NCBI RefSeq assembly: GCF_011075055.1
Contig: NC_058141.1
Coordinates: 18,361,639-18,425,638 of the forward strand
Source: Mangifera indica
Taxonomy: Eukaryota; Streptophyta; Magnoliopsida; Sapindales; Anacardiaceae
Length of the DNA stretch: 64,000 nt
Direction: 5' to 3'
Numbering within the stretch: position 1 is the stretch's first letter; each line of letters starts with the position of its first letter. The position numbers and the translations under genes were made by a program. Below, in pieces: positions 1 through 11,869 of the stretch. A model generated the notes under the pieces. That model was not told the origin of the DNA and ran no database searches. It was given only the letters and a program-made list of their open reading frames with translations.

Positions 1-90
1 ACATGATATATGGCTTAAACCCTTCACTTGAAAAGAATAAATTCTTCTGTACAGGTCCAACATGAACAGATTCAAGATCACTAATAATGG

Positions 91-656
91 CTACCAGTTT
101 TCTTTGACAATCTTGAAATTCTCAAGCACAACTTTGCCTTCCTTGTACTTCTGTGATTGATCATAAGCGCGCTCATACTTCCAACCCAGAATCTCTCCAC
201 AATCAGAGCAGAATACATCAGCAACTGTATGGAGACCAGTTATTAGATGCCGGTCCTCTTTAGGCCCTTCAATGATGTTTATTGCGTGGCTAAATAGGAA
301 AGCCCTACCACTGGTTGCCTGCCCAATAACAAGATTCAAAGACTAAGATAATATAAGGTAAAAAAAAAAAACCTCAACAACTGATATAACTTATTATCAG
401 ATCAACTTGTCTAAACGATTAATTTACACAAAGACCCCAATTAGTTTAGTAAAATGCGACTCTGTATTTACATTAGATCAGGTGTTATTTCTAAGAGTGA
501 TAATATAAACAAACCCCATAATACAGAATTTGCAGAAACTTCTAATCAGTGAGTAGAGATCACCTGAAATCCTTTAGAAACAATATCATCATGGCGTGAT
601 ACAAGATTCCGACACTTGAAGCAGCTGTACATCCTATTCCCAATTAAATCTGCCAT
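91..656 (-). CDS. Yippee-like zinc-binding protein, 106 aa, two coding exons
   Basis: Two exons join cleanly: 656..564 (31 codons, donor GT at 563-562) and 318..91 (75 codons plus stop, acceptor AG at 320-319). The product is a compact Yippee domain with two CxxC zinc knuckles, C12/C15 (C-F-K-C) and C68/C71 (C-S-D-C). Between and after them lie the family hallmarks GRAFLF, TGLHTV and LGWKYE, followed by a QKYKEG stretch. The length matches plant Yippee-like proteins. The fold is a zinc-stabilised beta-tent related to cereblon and RIG-I C-terminal domains. The molecular role in plants is not settled, so I assign none. The start is the first ATG after a strong splice acceptor (CTGCAG at 704-709), which leaves a 47-nt leader in this exon. 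The gene is complete and nothing in it looks broken. Confidence 0.93.
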
Positions 657-2392
657 TGAAGAAGATGCTCAATGCCGAATTGCTGAAGCCGTTCAATTTA
701 CTACTGCAGAAAAGTTGAAACAATAGAAAATCAGTCAGATTTTTTATTGATTCTGAGTGTACTCTCAACTAGCAAATCATAGTTCACCTCCAGTGAAACC
801 AGAAGAAATATTACCTGTAGATCACCTTCAAAACAAAAGTTTCCTTAAAATTATGAACAAAAGTAAAAATTGTGTCTGATTAATGATTGAGAAATATTAT
901 AATCAAAAGATGATAAAAAGACTGGTGATTGAGTGAAGATTCCAAACAAGATATTAGAAATGGAATAAACAAAAGGGGTTGATAAAGACAGGATTGGCTA
1001 ACAAGGCTGAGTATTACAATGGAAGTTTTAAAAAGCAACATCCAAGATTATAAAATGTTATAGAATAAAACCATTGATGAGAAATTATTACTTATGATGG
1101 CCCTTGTTTGTGGTTGGAGACTCAGTCCTCTTAGTTTTCGCCACCAAGAAACTCAATCCTCTATTGAAAAATGAAATAACAAAAACAAAAACGAATAGAA
1201 TATCATCATTTCTAGCCAGAGATTTGTCATATTATGTTGTCTGCTGTGCTTGCTTTTATGTGTATCAGAGACAAAGAGTGGTTATCATTATAATTATTTG
1301 ACCTTTTCTTAATTGTGATAAGACTTTATAGTTTAGTTTTATGGGGAAAACTAAGATGAGAACCTTTTTTCAGAGGAGAAAATTACTTCTTGTTCTATTT
1401 TTCTCAAAGAACCAATGTAAAAATTGTAATTTTCTCATTAAACTATTCCCTTAGGCTATCCTATCTTCTTCTCCTATGAAAAAAGAAGCAGGCACTGCAA
1501 TTTGATTCAGGGTCTATAAGTTTGAGCCACAATTTCCAGTTCTGGCCTTGATATAGACAACTCAACTACAAAGACACTGATAGCCAAATGCTGACCAAAA
1601 TGAAATAATTTTTTATTAAAGCGAAGAAAATTTCCAGTTCTGACCTAACTAAGTTTCTCTTCTACTTCCATCTAATTTCTGAGGAGAAAGTCAATCATTA
1701 AAACTTTTTAGGAAGAAATTTACTGTAGATAAAGAGCCGCAAATTCTGCTCCTACATAATGGCAAGTTGAAAAGTAGATAAAGAGAAAATATAATCAATT
1801 GAGAAACATGTAATTAAAGTATCACAAAACTGGGCTGACCGGAATAGTGCTCCTAGTTTCCATCATAATGCTGCATTTCTTAAATAACTAAAATAAATTC
1901 TCATGACAATGATCGTGGTAGGGCATATCTTAAGATGATTGATAAAGAAGGTTTTGAGATCATATCCACTAATTTAAGAGGTGGGGTTGGTATAAAGATG
2001 GAAATTTAATAAATAAGATTCCAAGTCTTGATTTAAGACGATCAAAACTTGAAACCAAAAAGTAGCTGATGCCGCTTGCAAAAGACTTTGAATGTTCATT
2101 CATAATTGACTTTAATTTACTCACTAATCACTAACCCAAGAAATTGGCAGGTTACTGTTACTGAATACTTGACATTTTGCTTCAGCAATCAGCACAAACA
2201 AGTAAACAACCATAATCCGGTGAGAAAATTCCTGATTTTAAACACCATCAAACTTCGAAGGCTAAAATTTATTCACGCAGCTACCTATTATAGGGAAAAA
2301 AAACATGAAATGAAAAAATAGCCTGCAGTAAAAATCAAAATCATACCTGCAGCATTGACGAAAGCATCAAAGAAACACTTCCTGGTCTGCAA
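564..2392 (-). other. 5' leader of the Yippee-like gene with a candidate non-coding exon
   Basis: The first coding exon probably starts at 703, just after a pyrimidine-rich acceptor. Further upstream on the minus strand, 2392..2347 looks like a short leader exon: it is preceded by tandem TTGCAG acceptors and ends in CTGCAG followed by GTATGA. The stretch between (704-2346) would then be a 5' UTR intron. It is AT-rich and I see no other gene in it. This is inferred from splice signals only. Confidence 0.4.
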
Positions 2393-3583
2393 CTGCAATA
2401 TTACTATATTTATAGTGAGAAGGAATGGCCAAATTATGGAAAAGTTGTGTTTATTTTCTTCGTTTCAGGAACCGTGAGGTCAGGCGCTATCATCAACAAA
2501 TCTAAGCAAATCCCAAAAATATGTTAACTAAATGTTAGACTTATGACGAACGTAAAGGCTGGTAGAAGCCTTATCCCAAAGAAGTCTCTTTCATAAGAAA
2601 ACCATAAACGCCATAGATTTACAGCAGAACAATTGGCATTATGAGTTCGCAAGTCCCAACAATACTAATCAAGTAAAGGGAAAATTTGATGTATTTTTTC
2701 TTGATAAAACAGAAAGGGTAATTAATTATGTTAACCCATAAAAAGAGTCCTTACGATTTTAATCAACACCTAAGAATTATATAAATATAATCAAAAGAAT
2801 GAGATTTGTTAAATTTGCTTCATCTTTCATCACTGGCCATGTTCAGACTTTGACTATCAGTAAACTGTGGTCGATTTAGGCCATTCAACTCTGTATTGAA
2901 AAATGATTAAATTGGGTTCAAAGATATATATAATATAATACAAAACTTACTTTACAAGTTAATTATTGAGATTAGGAAGTTAATGTTATATAAATCTCAA
3001 ATTAGAAGTTAAAAACCTTATACTAAAAGTTTATAATTTCTAATATGAAATTCAAGTTTTATACCTTATACTTAAAATATTGATATACCATCATACTCTA
3101 AAGTTACAATGTCTATATTGTCTGATTGTACGTTAGTTTCTCACTAGCTTTATCTTATGAAAACTATACCTAAAAAATTAGTTATTAAAATTGAAAACTT
3201 CGAGATCGCATAAATTTTATACTAAAAATTTATATTTTTTAATATAAAAGCAAAATTTTATGCTTAAACTTAAAATCCTAACAATATACCACCAAGAACC
3301 GAACTTAAATTAAACCAAAACCACCCGGGGGATAAATGATAGAAACCACCTATCAAATGTTGGCCGATAAAAGGTTTTAAATAGGGAATATAACAGTTTT
3401 AAGCCGTTAAGAAAACTTATTATCTCCCTGCATCAATAATATAGGAAGGGGTGCACAATTAACGTAAAATACTGGGGGCAAAATAATTCCTCAAAAATTA
3501 GGGGCCTTGAAGGGAGTTACCAAATTCGTAAACTCACTCGTGTTTACTTGTGGTTTTGTCTCCCGAAACAGAAATTGCCGAAA
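2393..3583. other. intergenic region, no gene seen
   Basis: AT-rich sequence between the diverging Yippee-like gene and RPC10. I see no ORF with recognisable similarity. Around 2950-3290 there are loosely repeated segments about poly-AT 'ttatactaaaa' motifs. The transcription starts of both flanking genes may lie here. Confidence 0.4.
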
Positions 3584-3592
3584 TTAGGGTTT
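3584..3592. promoter_or_regulatory. telo-box upstream of RPC10
   Basis: TTAGGGTTT (AAACCCTAA on the other strand) lies about 200 bp before the RPC10 start. Telo-boxes are common in promoters or leaders of plant translation and RNA-polymerase genes, which fits the neighbouring gene. Whether it acts here is inference. Confidence 0.45.
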
Positions 3593-3795
3593 AGAAAAAC
3601 CCAACAAAATCCTTCTAATCCCAGAAAAAGTCATTTCGCATAAACGGTTTACCATGTATGTATATGATCATTACATCGATTGTTCTTGGTTGTTTGGTTT
3701 ATATATATTATATAGGTGAATTACTATGCTTCTTGAGTTTTAATAATAGGAGTTATTAATATTAAGAAATTACAATGCAGATTTGACATAAAGAG

Positions 3796-4939
3796 ATGGA
3801 ATTTTGCCCGACCTGTGGTTCGATGTTGCAATACGAGTTGCCACACTTGGATCGTCCTGCAAGATTCGCTTGTCCTGCTTGTCCATACGTCTGTAACATG
3901 GAAAGCAGGGTGTGTCCTCTTTTTGTAAAATGTAATTTCTGCTGTACCTTTTTTTTTTTTTAAATTCTTGGTGATTTAGATTTTATGGCCTTTATATTAT
4001 TAAGGTTAAAATCAAGAGAAAACAACGTTTGGTCAAGAAAGAAATTCAACCAATTTTCACTCAAGATGCCATGATGGATGGCCCCCAAACTGAAGGTATG
4101 TTTTCGGTTCTCCATTTCGATTTTTATTTTCTTTATTATGGGTTTAACATGTTTGGTGTTTGTAGGTGCCATCGTTTTATGTTAAAGTTCCTGTTTTTTT
4201 TGTTTTTTTAATTATTGATATTTGGTTCTTATGCATCGAACAATTTTGATTCATTCATGATCATTGATGTTTTAGCTTGGATTTTGGTGTTTGATTTTAT
4301 TATAAGTAGTTCATATAGGTTGGGAGTGAGTAGGAATTCCGAAGTTACCTGTCATTTCTAATGCACTTTCTGTGAGAAATTAAAGAGAAAGATTTATGTT
4401 AATTGTGAAGTTAATATACTCATTACTCCATAAAAAGAGGGAAAAGAAAAAGCTCATTTATATAAATGTTCCTATAGAATAGATTGATCCAATGATCATA
4501 TGAGAAATGGAATTCTATTGACCTGAATTATGTTTTCTTAGGCCATATAATTTTTGAGTTGTCTTCAACCCTAGAAAATTAGCAGTTGGGATTACATGAC
4601 TTTGATTTATGCAATAACCGAGGAACTGGGTAAATGGCATTCATTCTAGAGTTTAGAGTTCCTTTTCTAAGTGGTGGTTACTATTGTTTGTATTACATTA
4701 AAAGATTGTAGATTTAATTTCAAAACTGTCTTCTCAGTTTTTGTTGTTGTTTGTGGATCATATGACTCATTTTTCTTCCCTTTTCCCTTTTTTTTTTTGT
4801 TTTTTGAGCAGTAACATGCCCTAATTGCAAATTTGGGAAGGCTGTTTACCATGAACTCCAGACACGATCAGCTGATGAGCCGATGACAATATTTTACATG
4901 TGTGCAAACAAAAATTGTAAACACAGGTGGAATGAATGA
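3796..4939 (+). CDS. DNA-directed RNA polymerase III subunit RPC10 (C11 type), 110 aa
   Basis: Three exons join in frame: 3796..3909, 4005..4095 and 4812..4939. The N-terminal zinc ribbon has C4/C7 and C26/C29. The C-terminal TFIIS-like ribbon has C71/C74 and C99/C104, with the invariant loop R87-S-A-D-E-P-M-T. In this loop the acidic pair D90/E91 enters the polymerase active site. In this family the C-terminal ribbon drives intrinsic RNA cleavage and helps termination and re-initiation by Pol III in the nucleus. The full length (110 residues) equals the usual size of the subunit. The [10 protein letters not shown] motif separates it from RPB9, which is a different paralogue. All ligands and catalytic residues are present. 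Confidence 0.95.
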
Positions 4940-5483
4940 GGAGTGTGGGAGAAAGTAAAGAAGACTGAATGTCTCTTATTTGTAATTGACCCTTTTATTT
5001 TCTTAATAAAAAAAAAAAAAACCAACTTCTTGGAGTATCTTAAGCATCAATTCTAATGAGTTTTTGCTACCAATTAAGGATTTAAATTGCTTGATAAGAA
5101 TGTCAGACCTTGTTAGTCTTAGTTTATGCGTTAATGGTATTAATCAAATTTTATTCTAAATGTAGTAATATGGCTTGGATCAGATTGATTAGTTGTAGTA
5201 AGACTTCTTTGAATTTAATTTAAAAGATGACGGGTTTTGTTAGGTTAGATTGTTCTGAAACTAAATGATATAGCTACCAAAACAGCGAGTAAATGAAAAG
5301 ATCCTAGGCATTAGCTTGTTGAATTTCCGGAAATCTAAGTTGTGTATATGCAAGTTCAATTGAAAACTAAGCTTGCAGTCCAGAAAATGCGGAAAATGAT
5401 GTGAAATCCCATACAAGAGATCATAGTTATAATCACAGCTGGTGGAACGGGCAATGTGAAAATCAATGAAATGATGCTTTCAA
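4940..5483. other. convergent intergenic spacer
   Basis: 3' flanks of RPC10 (+) and the WNK kinase (-). A poly(A) tract follows TTCTTAATAAA around 5002, a likely polyadenylation signal for RPC10. Nothing else is recognisable. Confidence 0.4.
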
Positions 5484-8400
5484 TTAATTTACAGTCAGTT
5501 TCTTCTTTGCCAACCATCTCTTTTTGGCAGCCTCCAATGCCTCTTCCCTCATCTTATAAAGTTCTTCAAACCAATGCTGATATTGAGCGATAATTGCATT
5601 CAGTTCCATCTTTAGCTCATCACAATCTTTGTCAGCCAAACACAGAAATGAACTGCTTGTAAGGCTCAATTCTCCACTTGAGTTAGGGAATGATAGTTCT
5701 GAATTTTTCATAAATTCATTCAAGAACGTACCTTCTCCAGCATCACTATAGTTTCTTTGTAATTTACAATGATCATAATAGAAATCTCCAAGGTCTAACT
5801 CGGAGGCGTAATCATTTAACTCTTTACTGCTTCCGCCAACACAATACTCGGCAGGTTCTGATGCTGCTGTATCATGTTTTGCAGAAGCACCTTCAACAAG
5901 AATATCTGAACTAACTGATGCTTGTGATTCTTTGTCTTCAAAATTAATCAAAATGGGAGAAGAATGATAGTCACCATCAAACATGCTTTCCCCTCGGCCT
6001 GGAATAAGATCTCGAGAATTTGTACCAAGCCCAGAAATACCTTGCTCCACTTCAAACTCAAAAGGAGCACCAGTTTGCCTTGTATCCCAGAGGCTAGCCA
6101 TTGAAGTTTTCCCATTTCCCAGGGCTGGGTATCCACCATTGAGACTTATTGCTGGTCCACCCGAGTAATCTGATGAAGGCTTCCAACTAGGCAAAAGTTT
6201 CATTATCAAATAATCAATAAATTCAGCTATGAAGGCCACATCATGATCTGCCAACTCTAGTTGTTCAACCATCTCACTCGCCACTGAGAGTGCAGTATCA
6301 CTATCAAGATAGAAGAGGAAATGTATATTCCTCACTCGACCTAACATATACAAGTCACTTCATAAGTTATGAAACAAGAATAAATAAATAAAACATTTCA
6401 ATAGGCAAAATCACATACCAAATAAGTCGGCAATACGAAAGGTCAATGATATAGAGGTCTCATCATTTTTCATCCCTCTCAACCTGAACACATTGTTCCT
6501 ATGGGTCCTTTGATATTCCCAAACTGGCAAATGTGGACTTCCATGGTTGCTATCAGTACATGTGCTTAATGAGAGCTTCTGATACTCAGGGTCTATATCC
6601 ATGGATGAAGGACCAGACTTGGGTAAATTGATCAATTTCAGGTCTTGGTTAGGTAACTGCAAAGGGTCATGGGAAGGTTCCTTTGGATTCTCAACTTTAA
6701 GGAAGGGGTCTTTCAGAAGATCTTTTGCAGACAATCTCTCAGAGGCTGGAGCCAGACATTTCTCAATAAACTCCTTAATTTGGGGATCACTCACCTTAGC
6801 AAGGGAAGCAGGTTTAACGCCCTGCAACAAAATTCATAAGAATTTATTGACATTTAAATTAAGCTACCACAGAAAAGAATTTCAACGAAAAAAGAACCCA
6901 TGCATTATAGAATGATGATTGGCTAACTTACAGAGGTAACCTTTTTATAAATTTGAGCTGGATTTTTGCATTCGCTATATGGATACTCAGTTGTAACCAT
7001 TTCTAATACACACATCCCAAAAGAATATATGTCAACGAGTTCATTATATTCTTCTTCATAAAGCTCTGGAGCCATGAATTCAGGAGTTCCTAGATTAAAA
7101 AGGGAAAATAAGTTCCTTTCTTATTGCTTCAGTCTAATCATAGCATCTGATGAACAAATATTTTACCAATAACACTTTTGGCAGTAGATTGCTGCATGAC
7201 GATTGCCAACCCAAGATCTCCAATTTTAAGCTCTCCATGATTGCCATTAACAAAAATATTGTCACATTTCAAGTCTCTGTGAATAATAGGTGGATTGTGA
7301 CTGTGTAGATAGACTAAGCCACTAAGAATCTGCCTGGCCCAGTTCTTTATAACCTTCACGTCAACATTTTTATGCTTTTGACGATATCTAACAACCAAAA
7401 GGTAAACAATCACTTCAAAAGCTCATAACATAATAAGAAGGAAAGATTGATAAACAGTCAAGAAAACATACTGCCTCAGATTCCCAGATGTGAAGAGCTC
7501 AGTGATCATGTTAACAAATCTCTTTTTGTCATCCACCCATGACTTGTAGAACTTAATGATGTTATCTTGCTTTAATGATTTCAGCAAATGAACCTCTGAA
7601 TACAACTTCTCCAAATCCTCTGGAGACTGCAGAACATCATCGAGCTTCACCCGGCTCCAGGCAACTTCTATACCATCAACTTCATCAAATGCCTTGTAAC
7701 TGCAAATGATACAACCAAGTACAAGAACTATCCTTAATGCACAGATCAAAATAGAGACTGAGAAAGAGAGTAGAAGGTAAGGTTGAAAAGCGTACACAGT
7801 CTTATAAGCACCCTTGCCCAAGACCTCATCATACTGTTCGAAAATGAAAAAAAGAAAAAAAAATGATAAGTTCCCATCACTAACAAAAAAGAGAATCAAG
7901 GCCAGACAAAACACATAGTTCCCTTTCCAAATTCAATGGCATAACCTTAACATGAAGTCGCCTTTGTTTTCTATTTGAACCTGAAAACGGAGCTACATAA
8001 GGGCCAGTGTGAAGACTTACCCCAATAACCTTACATTAGAGAAATGATTGTTTCTGTCCTGTGCTTGATGTGTGATTAAAAGTTAAAACAGTGGGCCGTT
8101 TTATATAAGTTAAGTCTTCCGAATATAACTGGTCAAATCACTGACTAAAGATTATATTAATTAATTCATACAAACTGGAAATAATATCAAGAGGACCTGA
8201 TATCGTCATATCTAAAATAGGTTAAACTTTTTCAATAGTTTGATACCATAAATGATATAACAGAGGTGATGGCACTTACTCCTACTGATATTAATTTTCA
8301 AAAATTTTGGTTTCGGTCTTCTAGTAATATGTGTTATGGTAATATTGATTTTAGAGCGTCTAAATCTCACATTATCCATACATCAAAAACAGCATTGGAT

Positions 8401-8757
8401 CTAATGAAAGGAATACAAATTAATAACTAAAATTCCCACTTCATTATTTTCGTTTTTCATCTTATTTTCCTTCACAATCGCTTCCCTAACAGAAATTTCA
8501 GCGGGGACCCTGCTTGAACAATTGAATCATTAGTACTTAAGAAAACTGACCTCCAATACAAAACTATCCATCAAACTGATTAAAGTTAATGCTAGGCAGG
8601 CATGAGAATAACTATGTAACAAAGAAAACCTATGTTAAAAACAATAATAATCGAACCCAATGAAGATGCAATAGTTGCATACCCTAACGTAACGACCGGT
8701 GGGATCCTTTTCAACAATGCCAGAGTCGCCTTCAGAAGAATCTATTCTCCCGAACAT
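5484..8757 (-). CDS. WNK (with-no-lysine) serine/threonine kinase, 659 aa, seven exons
   Basis: Exons 8757..8683, 7833..7796, 7699..7472, 7387..7167, 7089..6932, 6821..6419 and 6340..5484 join with GT-AG introns in one frame. The kinase domain (about 26-285) opens with the glycine loop GKGAYKTVY (31-39). As in WNKs, the usual beta-3 lysine is missing (V50-A-W-S) and K36 in the loop can replace it. The catalytic loop is HRDLKCDN (D152), the metal motif is DLG (D171), and activation loop [12 protein letters not shown] follows. An OSR1-C-like domain with [10 protein letters not shown] spans about 345-440. The C-terminus (about 615-659) is a predicted coiled coil rich in E, K and A. Plant WNKs act in the cytoplasm in ion, flowering-time and clock signalling; the substrate here is unknown. 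The sequence resembles the Arabidopsis WNK6-like branch. The ATG sits two bases after a splice acceptor, so the leader has an intron. Confidence 0.95.
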
Positions 8758-9300
8758 TCCTGATAAGAACCAAACTGCCACCAAGAAGACAAGGAAAACA
8801 ACCCGTTTAATATATTTCTTTTTTAAAACATGGATTTCACCTATCAAAGAACGACGCCAGTAAGAACGAAACGACGACGTTGGTGTTCTGAGGTAATGAA
8901 GAAGGAATCGAACGCCGATCTCGATTGGATTCGGCATTCGACTACAATCTCGTTTCTCAGAGGCAATGAACCTGGACTGTTCATAACCCCAATTCTCCTC
9001 ACACCATTCAGCTCCCTCATTCTCAATCTATGCCCAGCCCCGCCCGAAGCTCCGATAACATTTTGCTCATCTACCCTAACCAAAACCCAAAAATAAATAA
9101 ATACAAAAATAAAATGAAAGGAAATTGAAAGCAATTATCTGTTGTGAGAAAGAGCGAAAAAATGAAAGCAAAAAAGTTTTTCAGTGAAGAGATGAAATGA
9201 AAAGCAAGTAAAGACAATTGTGGCGATCCCGTTACAGGAGTTGCGAAAAAGAAGGTCTGAACTAACACTTGTACGGTCTGTGTTCATGTACAGTAAAAAC
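8758..9300 (-). other. leader and promoter region of the WNK gene
   Basis: On the minus strand a long pyrimidine tract ends in TTATCAG immediately before GA-ATG at 8757, a convincing 3' splice site for a 5' UTR intron. The first leader exon probably lies within about 8900-9280. The apparent in-frame hydrophobic extension upstream of the ATG is just this tract translated. Confidence 0.5.
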
Positions 9301-11823
9301 AGTGTGCCTTATTGCTTAATTTTGAACCGATCGAATGAAAGGGCTGCGGTTTTCTGAGGCGGCCAGTTGTAACGGCCTTTTTTTAGTTTTCGCTTTTGGC
9401 GCCAGTTCGGATCCCAGTTTAACAACTGTATCATGTCAATGAAACTACATTATTATAATGAATATATAATTAAATAATTTTAAGTTAATAATAATATATT
9501 ATCATTAATATAAATTGATACTGATTAATTTTTGTAATATGGTGTAAGTTGTTTATTTTTTTTTTTGACATTATTGTTGCAAAAATCTTTATTTTTGTTG
9601 ATTCAATTATCGGTTAATGATTAAAATGTATTTTTTTGCTCAAAATTTAAAAAATTTACATGTGTTAAATAATATTTTAAACTCAATTCATAACTTTGTT
9701 CATGAAATTTTTTTATGATAGATAGACGAAAGTGTCATTTTACTTTTTGAAATTTTAAAATTGCAAAAAATCTATCACAAACATCATCATCAACCCATGC
9801 ATCAAAAAGTTAATTTTTTATCAAAAATATGATGAAAATATAATTTACTCAAATAGCTTAGTCCATATAAGATGTACTACTCTTGTTGTATTATAAAGCC
9901 CAATAATTATTTTTGACCCGAATTTTGATGAAACAATCATTCTAATATTTAAATTTTCATTTTCATTTGCATACTCGTTATCCATTTCAATTAATAAAAA
10001 TTGTTAAGTAAAAGGATAAGAAAGTTATTTTACTCCAAAACCCTTTAATTTCTCTCCAAAACAATTCTCAATCTTCATTCCTGATGTTACAATTGCCAAA
10101 TCCATTTTACAACTCACCACCGTCCATATTTGCCATCTGTACTAATAACTCATTGCCACTTGACTATCCCCTCCTCACCTGTGTCTCATGTGTGTCAAAT
10201 GCCCTTACATTTGGCACCTCTCTTGCTTTTCTTCCCTCAACTCACTTTTCATATGTCCTCTTTCAAACCTTAATTTCATATTTTTCAAAGTTAACAGAGA
10301 CAACTAGATGAATGATAATATTGTTACCGGTAATAATACTAATAGTAAGAGAAATGATGATAATAAAGGCTTATTGATATGGGTTCAACTAGGGTTTTAG
10401 TCATAGTCCATATGGATACTAAGATTTCGATTTTATCCATGACTAAAGCAACAAGGATGGAAAGGCCTTAAGTGAAAAGTAGAGCTAAAGAAGCTGTTTG
10501 ACAGAGAAGTGAGCTTGAGAGGCATTGGATTCTATTTGGTAGTTTAAGAGAGAGAATGAATTGAAGAAAAGGAATGATGGTGTTTCAATGAATTTTACTA
10601 ATGATAAAAATAAAGAGAAAGCAGAAGTGGGTTATATGTTACAAGACACTATCAACATCAAGAAAGCAACCAAGGGATTAAAGAATAGTTTTGAAAATTT
10701 ATAAGTACTCATTTTGCTTGTGATATAAGATATGTTTGAGTTACCGAAACTCAATTTTGTTTTTCTAATGAGATAATTTATTTTGTAAGTCTTATATGGA
10801 CGATTTATAATTATAATAGATTATTATATAGTCTTTGGTTTTAGATTTGTTTCGATAAAATATTTATTTGATCTTGTTCAATGTATTTATTATTTTTTTA
10901 ACATGCTTTTTGTATTTTATTATTTTTTATCATTTGAATTTATGCAATCAATTATTTCAATTTGACCATTTGAACTATATTCAAAATGAGACGAGATCCA
11001 ATTTATGTAGACATATTATTCATGGGTTGGCTTAAAATCTATTTTCGAAGTGATATTGGTATCGGCCTCATTCTTAATAAATTGTGTTTAGTGAAAATGA
11101 AAATATATTGCGATTTAACAGTTTTTATTAAAGGAAGTGAACCATAGTTTCGTCAATATTCAATGAGAAATAGTTATTTGACCATTTAAAAACTTTCAAA
11201 ACTGTTTTAACCGTTAAGTCATCTTATTGATCTTAAGTAAAATTTTAACAATTAATGTACGAGTTATCCAATCAGGCTAAAGCATAAAGTTAGTCAGTAT
11301 TGTTATCAAGCAGATACTTTAACTGTTACAACTGTTACAAGTCGATTCAACAAAAATGTTTAAAAGTGAATGGGTAACTCTTAAAATAAATTAACAATAA
11401 GGACTATGGGTCGGTTCTCCATGGATTGCCCAAGTCAAATGGGCCTAAATGTTTAGGTCCAATGTAAAGAAAAGAAGGTTGAGTAATAGGCTCAACTAAA
11501 TTACTGGCTTTGAGTTTGTTAGCTTGTTGGTGTTCGTTGGCATTTATTATTTTCACATGTAAGGATGTATGATTTAAACAACAATAAAATTATATATTTT
11601 TATTTTTAATACATATAAATATATATGTTATTATATAATTAAATATATTTTATTTTATTATTAATTTTAAATTATAGGTATAAATATATATAATTTTGTT
11701 GATATATGATTATTTAAACCACTTGATTTTGGTTGGATTCCAAGATATTAACATTGCAAAAATCAACCCATTGCTCCTGCTGAAACAGAATCTTCAAATC
11801 CGATCGAACGGAAGGGTGATTGA
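9301..11823. other. AT-rich intergenic region
   Basis: No recognisable gene. About 9440-9540 and 11570-11705 contain sequence resembling the core of the small palindromic MITE family seen elsewhere in the window (alternating AATTAAATAATTTTA-type blocks). The rest is unremarkable. Confidence 0.35.
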
Positions 11824-11832
11824 TTAGGGTTT
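11824..11832 (+). promoter_or_regulatory. telo-box in the ORMDL leader
   Basis: TTAGGGTTT lies 38 bp before the ORMDL start codon, inside or next to the 5' leader. Such elements are frequent in housekeeping plant genes. Function here is inferred. Confidence 0.4.
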
Positions 11833-11869
11833 TCAAAATTTCAAAAATTAAAATCTATATTATTATATG

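Noticed and set aside
8755..8937. In-frame N-terminal extension of the WNK kinase with a hydrophobic, membrane-like segment
   Set aside because: The hydrophobic stretch is the translation of a pyrimidine tract ending in a splice acceptor two bases before the ATG; it is intron sequence.
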